A stretch of DNA of 55,869 bases from Staphylococcus pseudintermedius (GTDB taxonomy: Bacteria > Bacillota > Bacilli > Staphylococcales > Staphylococcaceae). Below are positions 19,674 to 31,782 of the stretch, piece after piece. Both the position numbers and the translations under genes were made by a program. The notes beneath the pieces are model-generated. The model searched no databases. It was not told where the DNA came from and worked only from the letters and a program-made list of their open reading frames with translations. Numbering within the stretch: position 1 is the stretch's first letter; every line of letters starts with the position of its first letter. The stretch lies in the NCBI RefSeq assembly GCF_001792775.2, contig NZ_MLGE02000017.1, forward strand, positions 1 to 55,869. Reading direction: 5' to 3'.

Positions 19674-21374
19674 TTACTCTGGTAACACAACTTTAAATCT
19701 CGACCCTTTTCCAAGTTCAGACGCCACTTCGATATTCCCTTGATAAGCTTCGATAATATGTTTCGTAATGGACAAGCCTAACCCTGTGCCACCTGAATCA
19801 CGACTTCTCGCTTTATCCACACGATAAAATCTTTCAAAAATACGATACTTTTCTTTTTCTCCTATACCGATGCCTTGATCAATCACTTCAATGACTGGAT
19901 GCTGATTTTCTCGATATACCGCTAATGTGACCGTTCGATTTTCAGGAGAATAGTTGACTGCATTCGTCATTAAATTCACGATAACTTGAGAGATTTTATT
20001 TTCGTCAGCCATCGCCGTCACATTTGGCTCTATTTGATCAATCAATTGTATCGACTTTTCATTCGCAAGTGGTTGAATGACTGAAAATGAAGATTTAGCG
20101 ACATCCGACAAATCAATTAAGTGCTTTTCTAACGTCGTGTTCTGTTCAATTTTCGATAAATCTAATAAATCTTCTACTAGAGATTGAATGCGATTAGATT
20201 CTTTTAAGATGATGTTTAAAAACAAATCTAAAGAGGCTTCATCATTTTTCGCACCATCAATAAGTGTTTCGGTAAATCCTTTCATCGATGTTATCGGTGT
20301 TTTCAATTCGTGTGACACATTCGCTACAAATTCACTACGTAAGTTTTCCAGTTTCTTCAATTGTGTAATATCATGTAATACGATGACCATCCCTTGTAAC
20401 GACTTTTTCGTACGCGATAAGATAGGCACACACGATGTATCAAAGAACTTTTGATGAATATGGTTAATTGAAATTTCAACTTGTTTGTACATCGCTTTTT
20501 CAGTTCGAAACCCTTCAACGACGAGCTGCTTAATTGTTGGATGTAGATATCGCGCATAATCTTGATTTTCTACATTGGTCGATGCATTGAAAACTTCATA
20601 AAACGTCTTATTCGCAATAACAATTTTTCCATTTTTATCAATCATCAATATCGCACTGGGAATATTTTCAAGTGTTGTGACAAGACGATTCCGTTGAATT
20701 TTTTGCTCGCTATTCAACTGCTCTAAACGTCGTGCCAACACATTAATTGTCACATACAATTCGCGCAACTCTTTCACACTGCTTTCAGGCAATCTGACAT
20801 GAAAATTCCCTTCAGTAAGGAGTGACGCAGCGTAGGACACTTCATTGATAGGTTGAATATAAGTTCGATTAATATAACGCACTGTAAAGTAAATCAACGC
20901 TAAAATGATCATCCCTACTAATATTAAGTATTTCCAAAATTGAAGTTGGAGTTCATAAACCATATCGAAATGACCTGTGATGAGTATCGTCGTCTCACCT
21001 TGTTGATGTCCAAACCAATAATAGCCTTGCTTCCCATCGAGTTGATAAATCGGATTTCTCGTGTTAAGTTGCCGCAAAAGACTATCTTGACGTTCTGCTA
21101 TCGAAAGTTTCCGCTCCCCTTTAAACTCCGTCGTTTGATCGCTTTCAATGATTTTAATATTACTATGATAATGATTGGCGAGTTCTTGAATGTGTTGATT
21201 ATTTCCCGCTTTATAAAATGCAAGAATTTGTTCAGCATCTTTAAGAAGCGATTTCTTCTCGTATTCAACGGTTTTCGTATAAATACTATTATGTACAATA
21301 AAGCCTAATATGAGAAAACTTACAACAGTGATTGTTGTAAGTATGATTAAAAGTTTATGGTAAAATTTAATCAT
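19674..21374 (-). CDS. phoR: Phosphate-regulon sensor histidine kinase PhoR
   Basis: 566-residue membrane kinase. A TM segment near 8-28, an extracytoplasmic sensor of about 115 residues, a second TM near 147-165, HAMP, a PAS domain (ENIPSAILMIDKNGKIVIANKTF), HisKA with the phospho-acceptor in VSHELKTPITSMKGF, and HATPase boxes NLMTNAVNYSP, DQGIGIG and GGTGLGLSI. Its ATG abuts the phoP stop, so they form an operon. The PhoR assignment rests on domain order and on the PhoP-like partner. Phosphate control itself is inferred from the family. Confidence 0.9.
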   Translation of the reverse strand: MIKFYHKLLIILTTITVVSFLILGFIVHNSIYTKTVEYEKKSLLKDAEQILAFYKAGNNQHIQELANHYHSNIKIIESDQTTEFKGERKLSIAERQDSLLRQLNTRNPIYQLDGKQGYYWFGHQQGETTILITGHFDMVYELQLQFWKYLILVGMIILALIYFTVRYINRTYIQPINEVSYAASLLTEGNFHVRLPESSVKELRELYVTINVLARRLEQLNSEQKIQRNRLVTTLENIPSAILMIDKNGKIVIANKTFYEVFNASTNVENQDYARYLHPTIKQLVVEGFRTEKAMYKQVEISINHIHQKFFDTSCVPILSRTKKSLQGMVIVLHDITQLKKLENLRSEFVANVSHELKTPITSMKGFTETLIDGAKNDEASLDLFLNIILKESNRIQSLVEDLLDLSKIEQNTTLEKHLIDLSDVAKSSFSVIQPLANEKSIQLIDQIEPNVTAMADENKISQVIVNLMTNAVNYSPENRTVTLAVYRENQHPVIEVIDQGIGIGEKEKYRIFERFYRVDKARSRDSGGTGLGLSITKHIIEAYQGNIEVASELGKGSRFKVVLPE

Positions 21375-22079
21375 TTATTTAGGACGCTCCAATTTATATC
21401 CTAAACCGCGAACTGTTTTAATAAACTGAGGTTGCTTCGGATTTTCTTCTAACTTATCTCGCAAATGACTAATATGTACATCCACAATTCGAGAATCACC
21501 TGCAAATTCATAGTTCCACACAGAATTTAACATATGTTCACGCGTAATGACACGACCTTGACGTTCAACTAAGTAAAGTAGCAACTCAAATTCTTTCGGC
21601 GTTAACTCTAGCAACTCATCATTGCGGTATACTTCAAAAAAGTCAGGACGAATTCTAATACTACCAATAACAATATCTTCATCCTCTTCTTCTTTTCGTA
21701 CATGATCCACTAATGATGAACGACGAAGAATGGCTTTCACACGTGCGACTACTTCTCTCGGTGAAAAAGGCTTAGTCATATAATCGTCAGCGCCAAGCTC
21801 TAAACCAAGCACACGATCAAATTCATCATCTTTTGCAGTTAACATTAAAATAGGTACTTGGTTTTTATCTGAGCGAATCGTTTTACATACTTCAATGCCA
21901 TCCTTTTTCGGTAACATCACATCCAATACAATCAAGTCGGGTTTCGTTTCTTTTTCTTTTTGTAACGCTTCCTCTCCATCTTGAGCCACTTCAACGACAT
22001 AACCTGATTGTTCGAGGTTGTATTTTAGCAAAGTGACAATGGATTGTTCGTCATCAACGACAAGCACTCTTTGAGCCAT
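21375..22079 (-). CDS. phoP: Response regulator PhoP (OmpR family)
   Basis: 234 residues. The receiver domain has an acidic pocket (VDDE), phospho-acceptor Asp in DLIVLDVMLPKKDG near residue 52 and Lys in MTKPFSPRE. The C-terminal winged helix has LTPKEFELLLYLVERQGRVITRE and VDVHISHLRDKLE. It is phosphorylated by the adjacent PhoR to regulate phosphate-starvation genes. It is preceded by AAGGAGG-like sequence and a TATAAT about 30 bases upstream. Confidence 0.92.
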   Translation of the reverse strand: MAQRVLVVDDEQSIVTLLKYNLEQSGYVVEVAQDGEEALQKEKETKPDLIVLDVMLPKKDGIEVCKTIRSDKNQVPILMLTAKDDEFDRVLGLELGADDYMTKPFSPREVVARVKAILRRSSLVDHVRKEEEDEDIVIGSIRIRPDFFEVYRNDELLELTPKEFELLLYLVERQGRVITREHMLNSVWNYEFAGDSRIVDVHISHLRDKLEENPKQPQFIKTVRGLGYKLERPK

Positions 22080-22361
22080 ATATGTACCTCCTTATTATGA
22101 TTAACTTCATTATACCTTAAAATAGTCTTAAAAATAATATATCTTTTAGCATCTTTACAATAACTTAACTTTCGCGTAAAAAATCAAAGATTCTCATCCC
22201 CTCTACAAAACTTAAAAGACACCATTTTGATTTCAACTTTATCCCTCAGAAGTGTCAGCCTTCTGAGAAAATTATCTCAAAACAGCGCATGGATAAGGAA
22301 GTGTTTTTGACTATAGACTTTATCCAATGTTTGAATTTCATTCGTGCTTTTAACATAAATA
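22080..22361. other. phoP upstream / icd downstream intergenic region
   Basis: A TATAAT on the minus strand near 22108 lacks a good -35, as expected for an activated promoter. A perfect 8-base dyad CTCAGAAG/CTTCTGAG at 22245-22267 has no T-run. No gene is seen. Confidence 0.4.
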
Positions 22362-22387
22362 AAGGGCCAGGAAATTCCCGGCCTTTT
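22362..22387 (-). terminator. citZ-icd terminator
   Basis: AAAGGCCGGGA/TCCTGGCCCTTT stem directly after the icd stop, followed by ATTTAT on the minus strand. Confidence 0.8.
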
Positions 22388-22397
22388 AATCAACTTA

Positions 22398-23660
22398 TTA
22401 TAAATTTTTAATCAATTCATCTGCAAATTCTGACGTTTTTACTTCAGTTGCACCTTCCATTAAACGCGCAAAGTCATATGTCACAACTTTTGAAGCAATC
22501 GTTTTTTCTACAGAATTAGTAATTAAATCCGCAGCTTCTTGCCAGCCTATGTGTTCTAACAACATCACACCTGAAAGTAATACCGATGAAGGATTCACTT
22601 TGTCTAAATCAGCATATTTCGGGGCTGTCCCGTGCGTCGCTTCGAAAATTGCATGACCTGTTTCAGAGTTAATGTTCGCACCTGGTGCAATACCAATGCC
22701 ACCGACTTGCGCAGCTAATGCATCTGAAATATAGTCACCGTTAAGGTTCATTGTCGCAACAACATCGTGATCAGCTGGACGTGTTAAAATTTGTTGTAAG
22801 AAGATGTCTGCAATAGAATCTTTAATAATGATTTTGCCATCTTTCTCAGCTTGATCTTGAATTTTGTTCGCTTCGTCTTTTCCTTTTTCTTCAACTAAAC
22901 GATCATATTGTTGCCATGTAAATACTTGATCGCCGAACTCATTTTCCGCTAAATCATAACCCCATTGTTTGAACGCACCTTCAGTAAACTTCATAATGTT
23001 CCCTTTATGCACAAGTGTTACTGATTTACGGTTATTATCAATTGCATATTGAATGGCTGCACGTACTAAACGCTCTGTCCCTTCTTTAGATACTGGCTTA
23101 ATACCGATTCCAGAAGTTTCAGGGAAGCGAATATTTTTAGCGCCCATTTCATTTTGTAAGAAATCAATCACTTTTTTAACTTCTTCGCTACCTTCTTTAA
23201 ATTCGATACCTGCGTAAATGTCTTCAGTATTTTCACGGAAGATGACCATGTCCGTTTGTTCTGGATGTTTCACTGGTGAAGGTACACCTTTAAACCAACG
23301 CACTGGACGTAAACAGTTAAATAAGTCTAATTCTTGACGTAGCGCTACGTTTAATGAACGGATACCGCCACCGATTGGCGTTGTTAATGGTCCTTTAATC
23401 GCAATTAAATATTCTTTAATTGTGTCTAACGTTTCTGCTGGTAACCATTCACCCGTTTGGTCGTATGCTTTTTGACCGGCTAATACTTCTTTCCAGTCAA
23501 TTTTTTTCTCACCGGCATAAGCTTTTTCTACGGCAGCATCGATGACACGACTTGCTGCTTTCCAAATATCGGGCCCAATACCGTCGCCGATGATAAATGG
23601 TACGATAGGTTGATTTGGAACTTGTAATCCGCTGTCCGTTTTTACAATCTTTTCACTCAT
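22398..23660 (-). CDS. icd: Isocitrate dehydrogenase (NADP-dependent)
   Basis: 420 residues. Converts isocitrate to 2-oxoglutarate in the TCA cycle. The substrate loop [23 protein letters not shown] and [15 protein letters not shown] are characteristic, as is the metal/cofactor region [23 protein letters not shown]. The start follows GGAGGTATTAAAC. It lies 45 bases after citZ with no terminator between, so citZ-icd is one operon. Confidence 0.96.
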   Translation of the reverse strand: MSEKIVKTDSGLQVPNQPIVPFIIGDGIGPDIWKAASRVIDAAVEKAYAGEKKIDWKEVLAGQKAYDQTGEWLPAETLDTIKEYLIAIKGPLTTPIGGGIRSLNVALRQELDLFNCLRPVRWFKGVPSPVKHPEQTDMVIFRENTEDIYAGIEFKEGSEEVKKVIDFLQNEMGAKNIRFPETSGIGIKPVSKEGTERLVRAAIQYAIDNNRKSVTLVHKGNIMKFTEGAFKQWGYDLAENEFGDQVFTWQQYDRLVEEKGKDEANKIQDQAEKDGKIIIKDSIADIFLQQILTRPADHDVVATMNLNGDYISDALAAQVGGIGIAPGANINSETGHAIFEATHGTAPKYADLDKVNPSSVLLSGVMLLEHIGWQEAADLITNSVEKTIASKVVTYDFARLMEGATEVKTSEFADELIKNL

Positions 23661-23705
23661 GTTTAATACCTCCGAATTTTGAAACTTTATAATATATAGA
23701 CTTCA

Positions 23706-24824
23706 TTAGCGTTCTTCAATCGGTACATATTTACGGTTAACATCACCGATATATGTTGCACGAGGACGCATAATTCTATTATCTCTTAATTGTTCTAAGA
23801 TGTGCGCAGTCCAACCAGATGTACGACTTACCGCAAAAATTGGTGTAAAGAGATCATGATCAATGCCCATACTGTGATATACTGTCGCACTGTAGAAGTC
23901 AACGTTAGGTAATAATCCTTTTTCTTCTTTCATGATTTCTGCAATTTTAACAGAAACATCGAACAATTCACTTTGTCCAGTTTCATTAGTGATTTTTTGG
24001 CTCATTTCTTTCAAGTATTTCGCACGTGGATCACCATTTTTATACACGCGGTGACCGAAGCCCATTACTTTATCTTTATTTGCAAATGCTTTTTGTAAGT
24101 AGCCTTCAACGTTGTCCACTGAGCCAATTTCAGTCAACATTTGCATGACGCGTTCGTTTGCACCACCATGTAACGGTCCTTTTAATGATGACACGGCAGC
24201 AGTGACACCTGAATACATATCTGATAATGACGACACCGCACAACGCGCTGTAAAAGCAGACGCATTCAATTCGTGATCCGCATGTAAAATCAATGCTTTA
24301 TTAAAGGCTTCTACCTCAACATCAGTCGGTTTTTCGCCTCTAAGCATATATAAGAAATTCGCTGCATAACTTAAAGCAGGATCAGGCTTAACCGGTTCTT
24401 TACCTTCTCTTACTCTTGCAAACGAAGCGACGAGTGATGCGATTTTGGCTTGGATACGAATCGCACGCTCTTGTAATGCTTCTTCATCGTTATCATCGGC
24501 ATTTTCATCAAAGTGTGCTAAATAAGAAACCGATGTACGTAAAGCCGTCATAGGATGTACTTTATCAGTCGTATATTCTTCAAAATGACTATACATTCTT
24601 GGATTTAAAGTCATATACTCAAATAATTTTTCTTTTAATTCTGACAATTCTTTTTTCGTGGGTAATCGATAATTCCACAATAAGAAAACAATCTCTTCAA
24701 ATTGTGCATTTTCAGTTAAATCATCTATATCGTAGCCCGCATATGTAAGTTGGCTATCGATAATTGAACTGATTTTTGTTTCAGCTGCGATTACCCCTTC
24801 TAGACCTCTCATTAATTCTGCCAT
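23706..24824 (-). CDS. citZ: Citrate synthase
   Basis: 372 residues. Condenses acetyl-CoA and oxaloacetate. The active-site blocks LILHADHELNASAFTARC, GPLHGGANE, MGFGHRVYKNGDPRA and VDFYSATVYHSMGI are all intact, with catalytic His residues and the Asp in the third and fourth blocks. It heads the citZ-icd operon. The promoter has a cre-like box over the start site and a palindrome just upstream, so metabolic control is likely. Confidence 0.96.
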   Translation of the reverse strand: MAELMRGLEGVIAAETKISSIIDSQLTYAGYDIDDLTENAQFEEIVFLLWNYRLPTKKELSELKEKLFEYMTLNPRMYSHFEEYTTDKVHPMTALRTSVSYLAHFDENADDNDEEALQERAIRIQAKIASLVASFARVREGKEPVKPDPALSYAANFLYMLRGEKPTDVEVEAFNKALILHADHELNASAFTARCAVSSLSDMYSGVTAAVSSLKGPLHGGANERVMQMLTEIGSVDNVEGYLQKAFANKDKVMGFGHRVYKNGDPRAKYLKEMSQKITNETGQSELFDVSVKIAEIMKEEKGLLPNVDFYSATVYHSMGIDHDLFTPIFAVSRTSGWTAHILEQLRDNRIMRPRATYIGDVNRKYVPIEER

Positions 24825-24856
24825 ATGAATTTCCCCTTTACTTTATATTCGTTCTT

Positions 24857-24870
24857 TGTAATGGCTTTCA
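24857..24870. promoter_or_regulatory. cre-like site at citZ start point
   Basis: On the minus strand TGAAAGCCATTACA fits the cre consensus TGWAANCGNTNWCA in every fixed position except one base of the central CG. It covers the expected transcription start. The central mismatch lowers confidence. Confidence 0.4.
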
Positions 24871-24876
24871 ATAACT

Positions 24877-24905
24877 ATTATAGCCAATATGATACGTTTT
24901 GTGAA
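24877..24905 (-). promoter_or_regulatory. citZ promoter
   Basis: TTCACA (24900-24905), 17-base spacer, TATAAT (24877-24882) on the minus strand, about 52 bases upstream of citZ. Confidence 0.7.
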
Positions 24906-24916
24906 CTTTTTAAGAA

Positions 24917-24930
24917 CTGACATATGTCAG
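24917..24930. promoter_or_regulatory. Palindrome upstream of citZ promoter
   Basis: CTGACATATGTCAG is a perfect 14-base palindrome centred about 20 bases upstream of the -35 box. This position suits an activator or repressor dimer. No known staphylococcal operator was matched. Confidence 0.5.
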
Positions 24931-25177
24931 AATAATCTTATAATAATTGGGTTAAAATGATTTCATTAATTTCTTAAACACTGATATAAAGCGTTTTCTT
25001 TTATGTTTTCATCGCTAATTTTAGAAAAAACACATCATCATTTGCATTCATTATCATTAATAATAAAAAGATTTGATGACAGAGTATAATTGTAGAAACA
25101 TTAATTTGAGTGTAATTAAACTCTTTTTACACCCAAAGTCGTACTATTATCCAGAAAATTGTTTAACGTTACATTTA
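24931..25177. other. citZ-pyk intergenic region
   Basis: Very AT-rich and without a credible gene. Apart from the citZ control sites and the pyk terminator I see only a weak GTGTAA/TTACAC dyad near 25110-25132. Confidence 0.4.
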
Positions 25178-25220
25178 AAAAAGGGCGATAAGGCGTATTC
25201 ACCTTACCAACCCTTTTAAA
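25178..25220 (-). terminator. pfkA-pyk terminator
   Basis: AAGGGTTGGTAAGG pairs with CCTTATCGCCCTT (minor mismatches), followed by a T-run on the minus strand, about 30 bases after the pyk stop. Confidence 0.8.
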
Positions 25221-25247
25221 ATTAATATCGTATCATCTATTTAAAAA

Positions 25248-27008
25248 TTATAATACGTTTGCATAACCTTCATAAACTCTACCTTGCGTCGCATCTACTG
25301 TAACTAATGCGTTATCAGGAATTGTATCAACGACATTGTTGACACCTACAACTGTTGGAATACCTTTTTCAAGTCCAATGATAGCACTTGAAGAAGTTAA
25401 GCCAGCTTCTTCAGTAACTAAAGCTACAGCCTGATCTAAATATGGGATAATGCTTTCGTCAATTGATGGCGTCACGATAACAGCTTGGTCTAAGTCGCGA
25501 CCTTTTAATTCCGAACCATTGTTGACAACGACTGTACGACCTACTGCTGAGTTACGACCAATACCTTGACCACTTGCTAAGTCTTCACCGACAAGATGTA
25601 ACTTCATCAAGTTTGTCGTACCAGATTCACCTGTTGGTACACCTGCTATGATAATGAGTAAATCACCGTTTTCAACACGTTCGCTTTCGATAGCTGTTGC
25701 TACAGAATTGTTCAATAATTCATCTGTAGTAAAGTTACCTTCACGAACAACTGGATATACACCCCATACAAGTGTACATTGACGCGCTGTTGTTTCGAAT
25801 GGTGTTACTGCGATAATGTCAGATTTTGGTCTATACTTCGAAATCGTACGCGCAGTTTTACCACTTTCTGTTGCAGCCACAATCGCTTTAACACTTAAGT
25901 TTAAGGCTGTATGTGCAGCAGATACACCAATTGCGTTTACGAGCGAAGTTTCAACAAGTTTTGTACGGTCTGATAACAGTTGCTTGTAGTTTTGAGCTTG
26001 TTCAGCAGCTACTGCGATATCATGCATTGCCTTAACAGCTTCTTCTGGATAAGCCCCTGCTGCAGTTTCACCTGAAAGCATAACCGCATCTGTACCATCG
26101 TAAATCGCGTTCGCTACGTCAGACGCTTCTGCACGTGTCGCACGAGGATTACGTTGCATTGAGTCTAACATTTGTGTTGCAGTAATAACTGGTTTCCCTA
26201 GCTTATTACATTTACGGATTAAATCTTTTTGTACAATCGGCACTGCTTCTGGTGGAATTTCAACACCCATATCCCCTCTGGCTACCATTAAGCCGTCAGA
26301 AACTTCAAGAATTTCTTCAATATTATCGATACCTTCTTGATTTTCGATTTTAGGGATAATGCTAATTGTACGGTTGCCCACTTCTTCTAAAATTTTACGG
26401 ATTTCTAAAACGTCACTTGCACGACGAACGAAACTTGCCGCAATAAAGTCAACGTCTTGTTCGATACCAAAACGAATATCTTCCGCATCTTTATCTGTAA
26501 TACCTGGTAAGTTGACACGTACTCCTGGTAAGTTAACACCTTTTTTATTTTTAAGTTCTCCCGTATTTAAAACTTTACAGTGAACTTCACCTGCTGCATG
26601 ATCAATAGATTCTACCTCTAATTCAATCAAGCCATCATCTAATAAAATAAATGAACCGACTTCAACATCGTTAATTAAGTTTTCGTATGTGACAGAGAAC
26701 TTTTCCGCTGTACCTTCAACTTCCTGCATGCTCACGATGACATGTGAGCCTTTCTCAAGCGTAATGATGCCATCTTTCATGTCATGCGTACGGATTTCAG
26801 GTCCTTTAGTATCAAGTAAGATACCAATATTTTTCTCTAACTTTTTCGCTATTTTACGAATTGAACGAATACGTGCTGCATGTTCATCATGTGAGCCATG
26901 TGAAAAGTTTAATCGCGCAACATTCATACCTGCTTTCATTAACTTTTCTAACATATCTTCTGATTCTGATGCTGGTCCAATCGTACAAACGATTTTAGTT
27001 TTTTTCAT
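25248..27008 (-). CDS. pyk: Pyruvate kinase with C-terminal PEP-utiliser domain
   Basis: 586 residues. Transfers phosphate from PEP to ADP. The catalytic barrel has [29 protein letters not shown] and the pyruvate kinase signature near [12 protein letters not shown]. The extra domain at about 475-586 is typical of Bacillus/Staphylococcus enzymes. In this domain the usual TSHA motif reads TSSSA near residue 540, so the conserved His is missing. It follows pfkA after 18 bases; the two glycolytic control enzymes form an operon. Confidence 0.96.
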   Translation of the reverse strand: MKKTKIVCTIGPASESEDMLEKLMKAGMNVARLNFSHGSHDEHAARIRSIRKIAKKLEKNIGILLDTKGPEIRTHDMKDGIITLEKGSHVIVSMQEVEGTAEKFSVTYENLINDVEVGSFILLDDGLIELEVESIDHAAGEVHCKVLNTGELKNKKGVNLPGVRVNLPGITDKDAEDIRFGIEQDVDFIAASFVRRASDVLEIRKILEEVGNRTISIIPKIENQEGIDNIEEILEVSDGLMVARGDMGVEIPPEAVPIVQKDLIRKCNKLGKPVITATQMLDSMQRNPRATRAEASDVANAIYDGTDAVMLSGETAAGAYPEEAVKAMHDIAVAAEQAQNYKQLLSDRTKLVETSLVNAIGVSAAHTALNLSVKAIVAATESGKTARTISKYRPKSDIIAVTPFETTARQCTLVWGVYPVVREGNFTTDELLNNSVATAIESERVENGDLLIIIAGVPTGESGTTNLMKLHLVGEDLASGQGIGRNSAVGRTVVVNNGSELKGRDLDQAVIVTPSIDESIIPYLDQAVALVTEEAGLTSSSAIIGLEKGIPTVVGVNNVVDTIPDNALVTVDATQGRVYEGYANVL

Positions 27009-27026
27009 TGGAAATGCCTCCTATAA

Positions 27027-28505
<1,479 letters not shown>

Positions 28506-28543
28506 ATAGTATGAAGTCTCATAATTCAGAGACTTCATACTAT
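28506..28543 (-). terminator. accDA terminator
   Basis: Perfect 15-base inverted repeat (28506-28520 with 28529-28543), followed on the minus strand by T residues, 16 bases after the accA stop. Confidence 0.88.
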
Positions 28544-28558
28544 GCTTTTTACATAGAC

Positions 28559-29503
28559 TTATTCAACAAACGAACCAATATTGCGGAATTTTTCAAAACG
28601 ATCTTCTTTAATATCAGTAGGTGTCATATGTTCAAACGATGCTAAATGCTTGGTAAACTTTTGCTTAATGCGTTTCGCTAACATCTCAACGTCATGATGC
28701 GCGCCACCTAACGGCTCTTTCACCACTTCGTCAATAATGTTTAATTCTAGCAAATCGTATGCTGTTATTTTCATCGTTTCTGCAGCAATTTTAGCCAGAG
28801 AACTGTCTTTCCATAAAATACCAGCCGCGCCTTCTGGTGAAATGACAGAGTATGTACTGTTTTCTAACATCAATAAACGATTACTCACACCAAGACCTAA
28901 TGCGCCACCGCTTCCACCTTCACCAATCACAATTGAAATGACAGGTACAGTTAACCCTGCCATTGAAACAAGGTTACGTGCAATTGACTCACTTTGACCA
29001 CGTTCTTCAGCTGCTTTACCTGGATATGCGCCTTTCGTATCAATAAATGTAAAAATAGGACGATTAAACTTCTCGGCTTCTTTCATCAATCTCAACGCTT
29101 TACGATAACCTTCAGGGTGCGCCATACCAAAGTTACGGTAAATATTATCTTTCGTATCTTTACCGCGCTGTTGACCAATCACTGTCACAGGTTGACCATT
29201 GAAATAAGCTAATCCCCCTACGATAGCTGGGTCATCTCTAAAGTTACGATCGCCATGTAATTCGATAAAATCATCAAAAATGTATGGAATATAGTCGAGT
29301 ACAGTCGGTCTTTCAGGTAATCTTGCTATTTGAACACGATCCCACGGTTTTAAGGAAGTGTAAATCTTTTCTTTTTCTGTTTGCAATGCGGCTTCAAGAA
29401 TTTCGATTTCATCTGATAAATCGACATCATTTTTCGCTTGCGTTTCTTTCAATGATTCAATTTTAGTTTGTATGTCTTGGATCGGTTTTTCAAAATCAAG
29501 CAT
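28559..29503 (-). CDS. accA: Acetyl-CoA carboxylase carboxyltransferase subunit alpha
   Basis: 314 residues. With AccD it transfers the carboxyl group from biotin-BCCP to acetyl-CoA, the first step of fatty-acid synthesis. The N-terminal coiled part ([27 protein letters not shown]) precedes the crotonase-fold core with [21 protein letters not shown] and [12 protein letters not shown]. Its ATG overlaps the accD stop (TAATG), so translation is coupled. Confidence 0.96.
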   Translation of the reverse strand: MLDFEKPIQDIQTKIESLKETQAKNDVDLSDEIEILEAALQTEKEKIYTSLKPWDRVQIARLPERPTVLDYIPYIFDDFIELHGDRNFRDDPAIVGGLAYFNGQPVTVIGQQRGKDTKDNIYRNFGMAHPEGYRKALRLMKEAEKFNRPIFTFIDTKGAYPGKAAEERGQSESIARNLVSMAGLTVPVISIVIGEGGSGGALGLGVSNRLLMLENSTYSVISPEGAAGILWKDSSLAKIAAETMKITAYDLLELNIIDEVVKEPLGGAHHDVEMLAKRIKQKFTKHLASFEHMTPTDIKEDRFEKFRNIGSFVE

Positions 29504-30363
29504 TACTTTTCCACCTCACGATGCATATCAAATAACGTCGCTAACGTTTTCTTCATTTCACTACGATGCACAACTTTATCAAGCTGACCATGTTCTAATA
29601 AAAACTCAGCCGTTTGGAAATCATCAGGTAATTTTTCATTAATTGTCTGCTCGATAACACGTCGGCCTGCAAACCCGATTAAGGCTTTCGGTTCTGCCAA
29701 GTTAATATCACCTACTGATGCAAAACTTGCAGATACACCACCTGTTGTCGGATGTGTCATATAGGAAATGAATAATAGACCTGCATCAGAGTGTTTTTCT
29801 AACGATACACTTGTTTTAGCCATTTGCATGAGCGAAATAATTCCTTCTTGCATACGTGCCCCACCAGAAGCCGTAAATAAGACGAATGGGAGTCGCTCTT
29901 CTGTACAATGATCGACAATACGACAAATTTTTTCACCGACTACAGAACCCATACTCCCCATTCTAAATCTCGGGTCCATGACGCCAATACCAAACTTAAT
30001 GCCATTGAGTTCTGCAGTTCCAGTGACGATCGCTTCATTTAATCCTGTTTTCTCTTGGTCTTTTTCAACCTTTTCTTCATAGCCAGGAAAGTTTAACGGA
30101 TTTGCAGAGGTCATCCCTTTATCAAATTCTTCAAAAGTTCCATTATCGGCAATTGCTTCAATACGGCCATAAGCTGATAATTGAATATGATGATCACAAT
30201 TAAAACATACATTTAAATTTTCAGTGAGCTCTTTTGTGTACATTATTTTTTTACAGTTTGGACATTTCGTCATTATGCCTTCAGGAACTTCATTTTGTTT
30301 CGAATCTTGAACCGTAACATATTTTTTCTTTTTAGAATTACGGTTAAAAAAGTCTTTAAACAT
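29503..30363 (-). CDS. accD: Acetyl-CoA carboxylase carboxyltransferase subunit beta
   Basis: 286 residues from the ATG ending at 30363 (MFKDFFNRN), preceded by GGAGGTAATAAAG. The zinc ribbon has CPNCKK and CFNCDHH near residues 34-56. The core has [12 protein letters not shown] and the CoA-binding [16 protein letters not shown]. It partners AccA, which overlaps it. The unit begins 44 bases after malic enzyme with no terminator, so read-through from that gene is plausible. Confidence 0.96.
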   Translation of the reverse strand: MFKDFFNRNSKKKKYVTVQDSKQNEVPEGIMTKCPNCKKIMYTKELTENLNVCFNCDHHIQLSAYGRIEAIADNGTFEEFDKGMTSANPLNFPGYEEKVEKDQEKTGLNEAIVTGTAELNGIKFGIGVMDPRFRMGSMGSVVGEKICRIVDHCTEERLPFVLFTASGGARMQEGIISLMQMAKTSVSLEKHSDAGLLFISYMTHPTTGGVSASFASVGDINLAEPKALIGFAGRRVIEQTINEKLPDDFQTAEFLLEHGQLDKVVHRSEMKKTLATLFDMHREVEK

Positions 30364-30407
30364 CTTTATTACCTCCACTTTTCCATGGGCTATCAATCAA
30401 GCTTGTA

Positions 30408-31640
30408 TTATTTCTTTAAATCTGTGAGTGATAACGTCTTCTCATATACATCGTCTGGGTCGACTTCGATACGGGCTACTCCTGATTCCATCGCTGCACG
30501 TGCTACTTCTCGTGCTACAGACGGCGCAACACGATAATCGAACGGACCAGGAATAACGTAATCTGGGTTGCGCTCTTCATCCGTAATTAAGTTAGCAATC
30601 GCTTCAACAGCTGCACGTTTCATTTCTTCATTGATATGAGTCGCACGTACATCTAATGCACCACGGAAAATACCTGGGAATGCCAATACATTATTAATTT
30701 GGTTTGGAAAATCTGAACGTCCTGTACCAATAACTTTAGCACCTGCATGCTTAGCTTTGTCTGGCGTAATTTCAGGGTTTGGGTTTGCCATTGCGAAAAT
30801 AATAGCATCATCATTCATAGACTGTACCATTTCTTCAGAGAGTGCATCTGCAACTGAGACACCGATGAAAACATCTGCGTCTTCGATGACATCAACCAAT
30901 TTTCCTTCAATTTTATCTTTATTCGTCCATTTCGCTACAGTATCTTTCGTTTCATTCATCCCATATGGACGCCCTTCATAAATGGCACCTTTAGAATCAC
31001 ACATAATCATATGACGTACACCATATGAATAAAGTAATTTAACAATCGCAATACCGGCAGCACCCGCACCATTAAGTACTACTTTAATATCCGCTAAGTC
31101 TTTATCAACAATACGTAATGCATTGACTAAACCGGCTACTGTTACGATAGCCGTACCATGCTGATCATCATGAAAAACTGGAATTCTTGTCTCTTTTTTC
31201 AGGCGTTCTTCAATTTCAAAACAACGCGGTGCAGAAATGTCCTCTAAATTGACACCGCCAAAGTTAGGTTCCACGAGTTTCACTGTACGGATAATTTCTT
31301 CTGTGTCATTCGTTGCAAGTGACAATGGGAAGGCATCAACGCCTGCGAAACTTTTGAACAGTACAGCTTTTCCCTCCATAACCGGGATACTCGCTTCAGC
31401 ACCGATATTTCCGAGTCCGAGAACAGCCGTACCATCTGAAATAACGGCCACCATGTTACTTTTCATTGTATAATCATAAACACGACTCGGTCTTTCATGT
31501 ATATCTTTACAAGGTTCAGCTACACCTGGAGAATAGGCTAAGCTTAATTCCTCTTTATTCGTTACCTTAACTTTTGGACTAACGGCTAATTTTCCATGAT
31601 TTTCTTTATGCATTTGCAGTGCATCATCTCTTAAGGACAT
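30408..31640 (-). CDS. NAD-dependent malic enzyme (short bacterial type)
   Basis: 410 residues. Oxidative decarboxylation of malate to pyruvate. Malate-binding SLAYSPGVAEPC, the catalytic block with FHDDQHGTAIVTVAGLVNAL and the Rossmann stretch VVLNGAGAAGIAIVKLL are visible. It belongs to the family without the phosphotransacetylase-like extension. Its position just upstream of accDA suggests supply of pyruvate and reducing power to fatty-acid synthesis; this is inference. Confidence 0.93.
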   Translation of the reverse strand: MSLRDDALQMHKENHGKLAVSPKVKVTNKEELSLAYSPGVAEPCKDIHERPSRVYDYTMKSNMVAVISDGTAVLGLGNIGAEASIPVMEGKAVLFKSFAGVDAFPLSLATNDTEEIIRTVKLVEPNFGGVNLEDISAPRCFEIEERLKKETRIPVFHDDQHGTAIVTVAGLVNALRIVDKDLADIKVVLNGAGAAGIAIVKLLYSYGVRHMIMCDSKGAIYEGRPYGMNETKDTVAKWTNKDKIEGKLVDVIEDADVFIGVSVADALSEEMVQSMNDDAIIFAMANPNPEITPDKAKHAGAKVIGTGRSDFPNQINNVLAFPGIFRGALDVRATHINEEMKRAAVEAIANLITDEERNPDYVIPGPFDYRVAPSVAREVARAAMESGVARIEVDPDDVYEKTLSLTDLKK

Positions 31641-31703
31641 TCATAATCATCTCCCATTTTCAAATTCCAACTATTTTTTAAGTCCTCTTTTAATCGCCAT
31701 TAT

Positions 31704-31751
31704 ACTATAGCACATTATATCCGTATATCAAAGTCAGGTTTAACGCTTACA
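31704..31751 (-). promoter_or_regulatory. Malic enzyme promoter with cre-like box
   Basis: TTGATA (31726-31731), 16-base spacer, TATAGT (31704-31709) on the minus strand. Just upstream, TGTAAGCGTTAAAC (31738-31751) matches cre except for the last two positions. Confidence 0.55.
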
Positions 31752-31782
31752 TCATCACTTACCCGTGCAAAATACCATAGCA

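Noticed and set aside
20940..21308. 122-codon plus-strand frame opposite phoR
   Set aside because: Antisense to the sensor and TM part of phoR; its hydrophobic residues are a by-product of the TM codons.
25040..25070. Fur-box-like AT-rich sequence (TCATTATCATTAAT)
   Set aside because: Only about half of the 19-base consensus matches, and no iron-related gene is adjacent.
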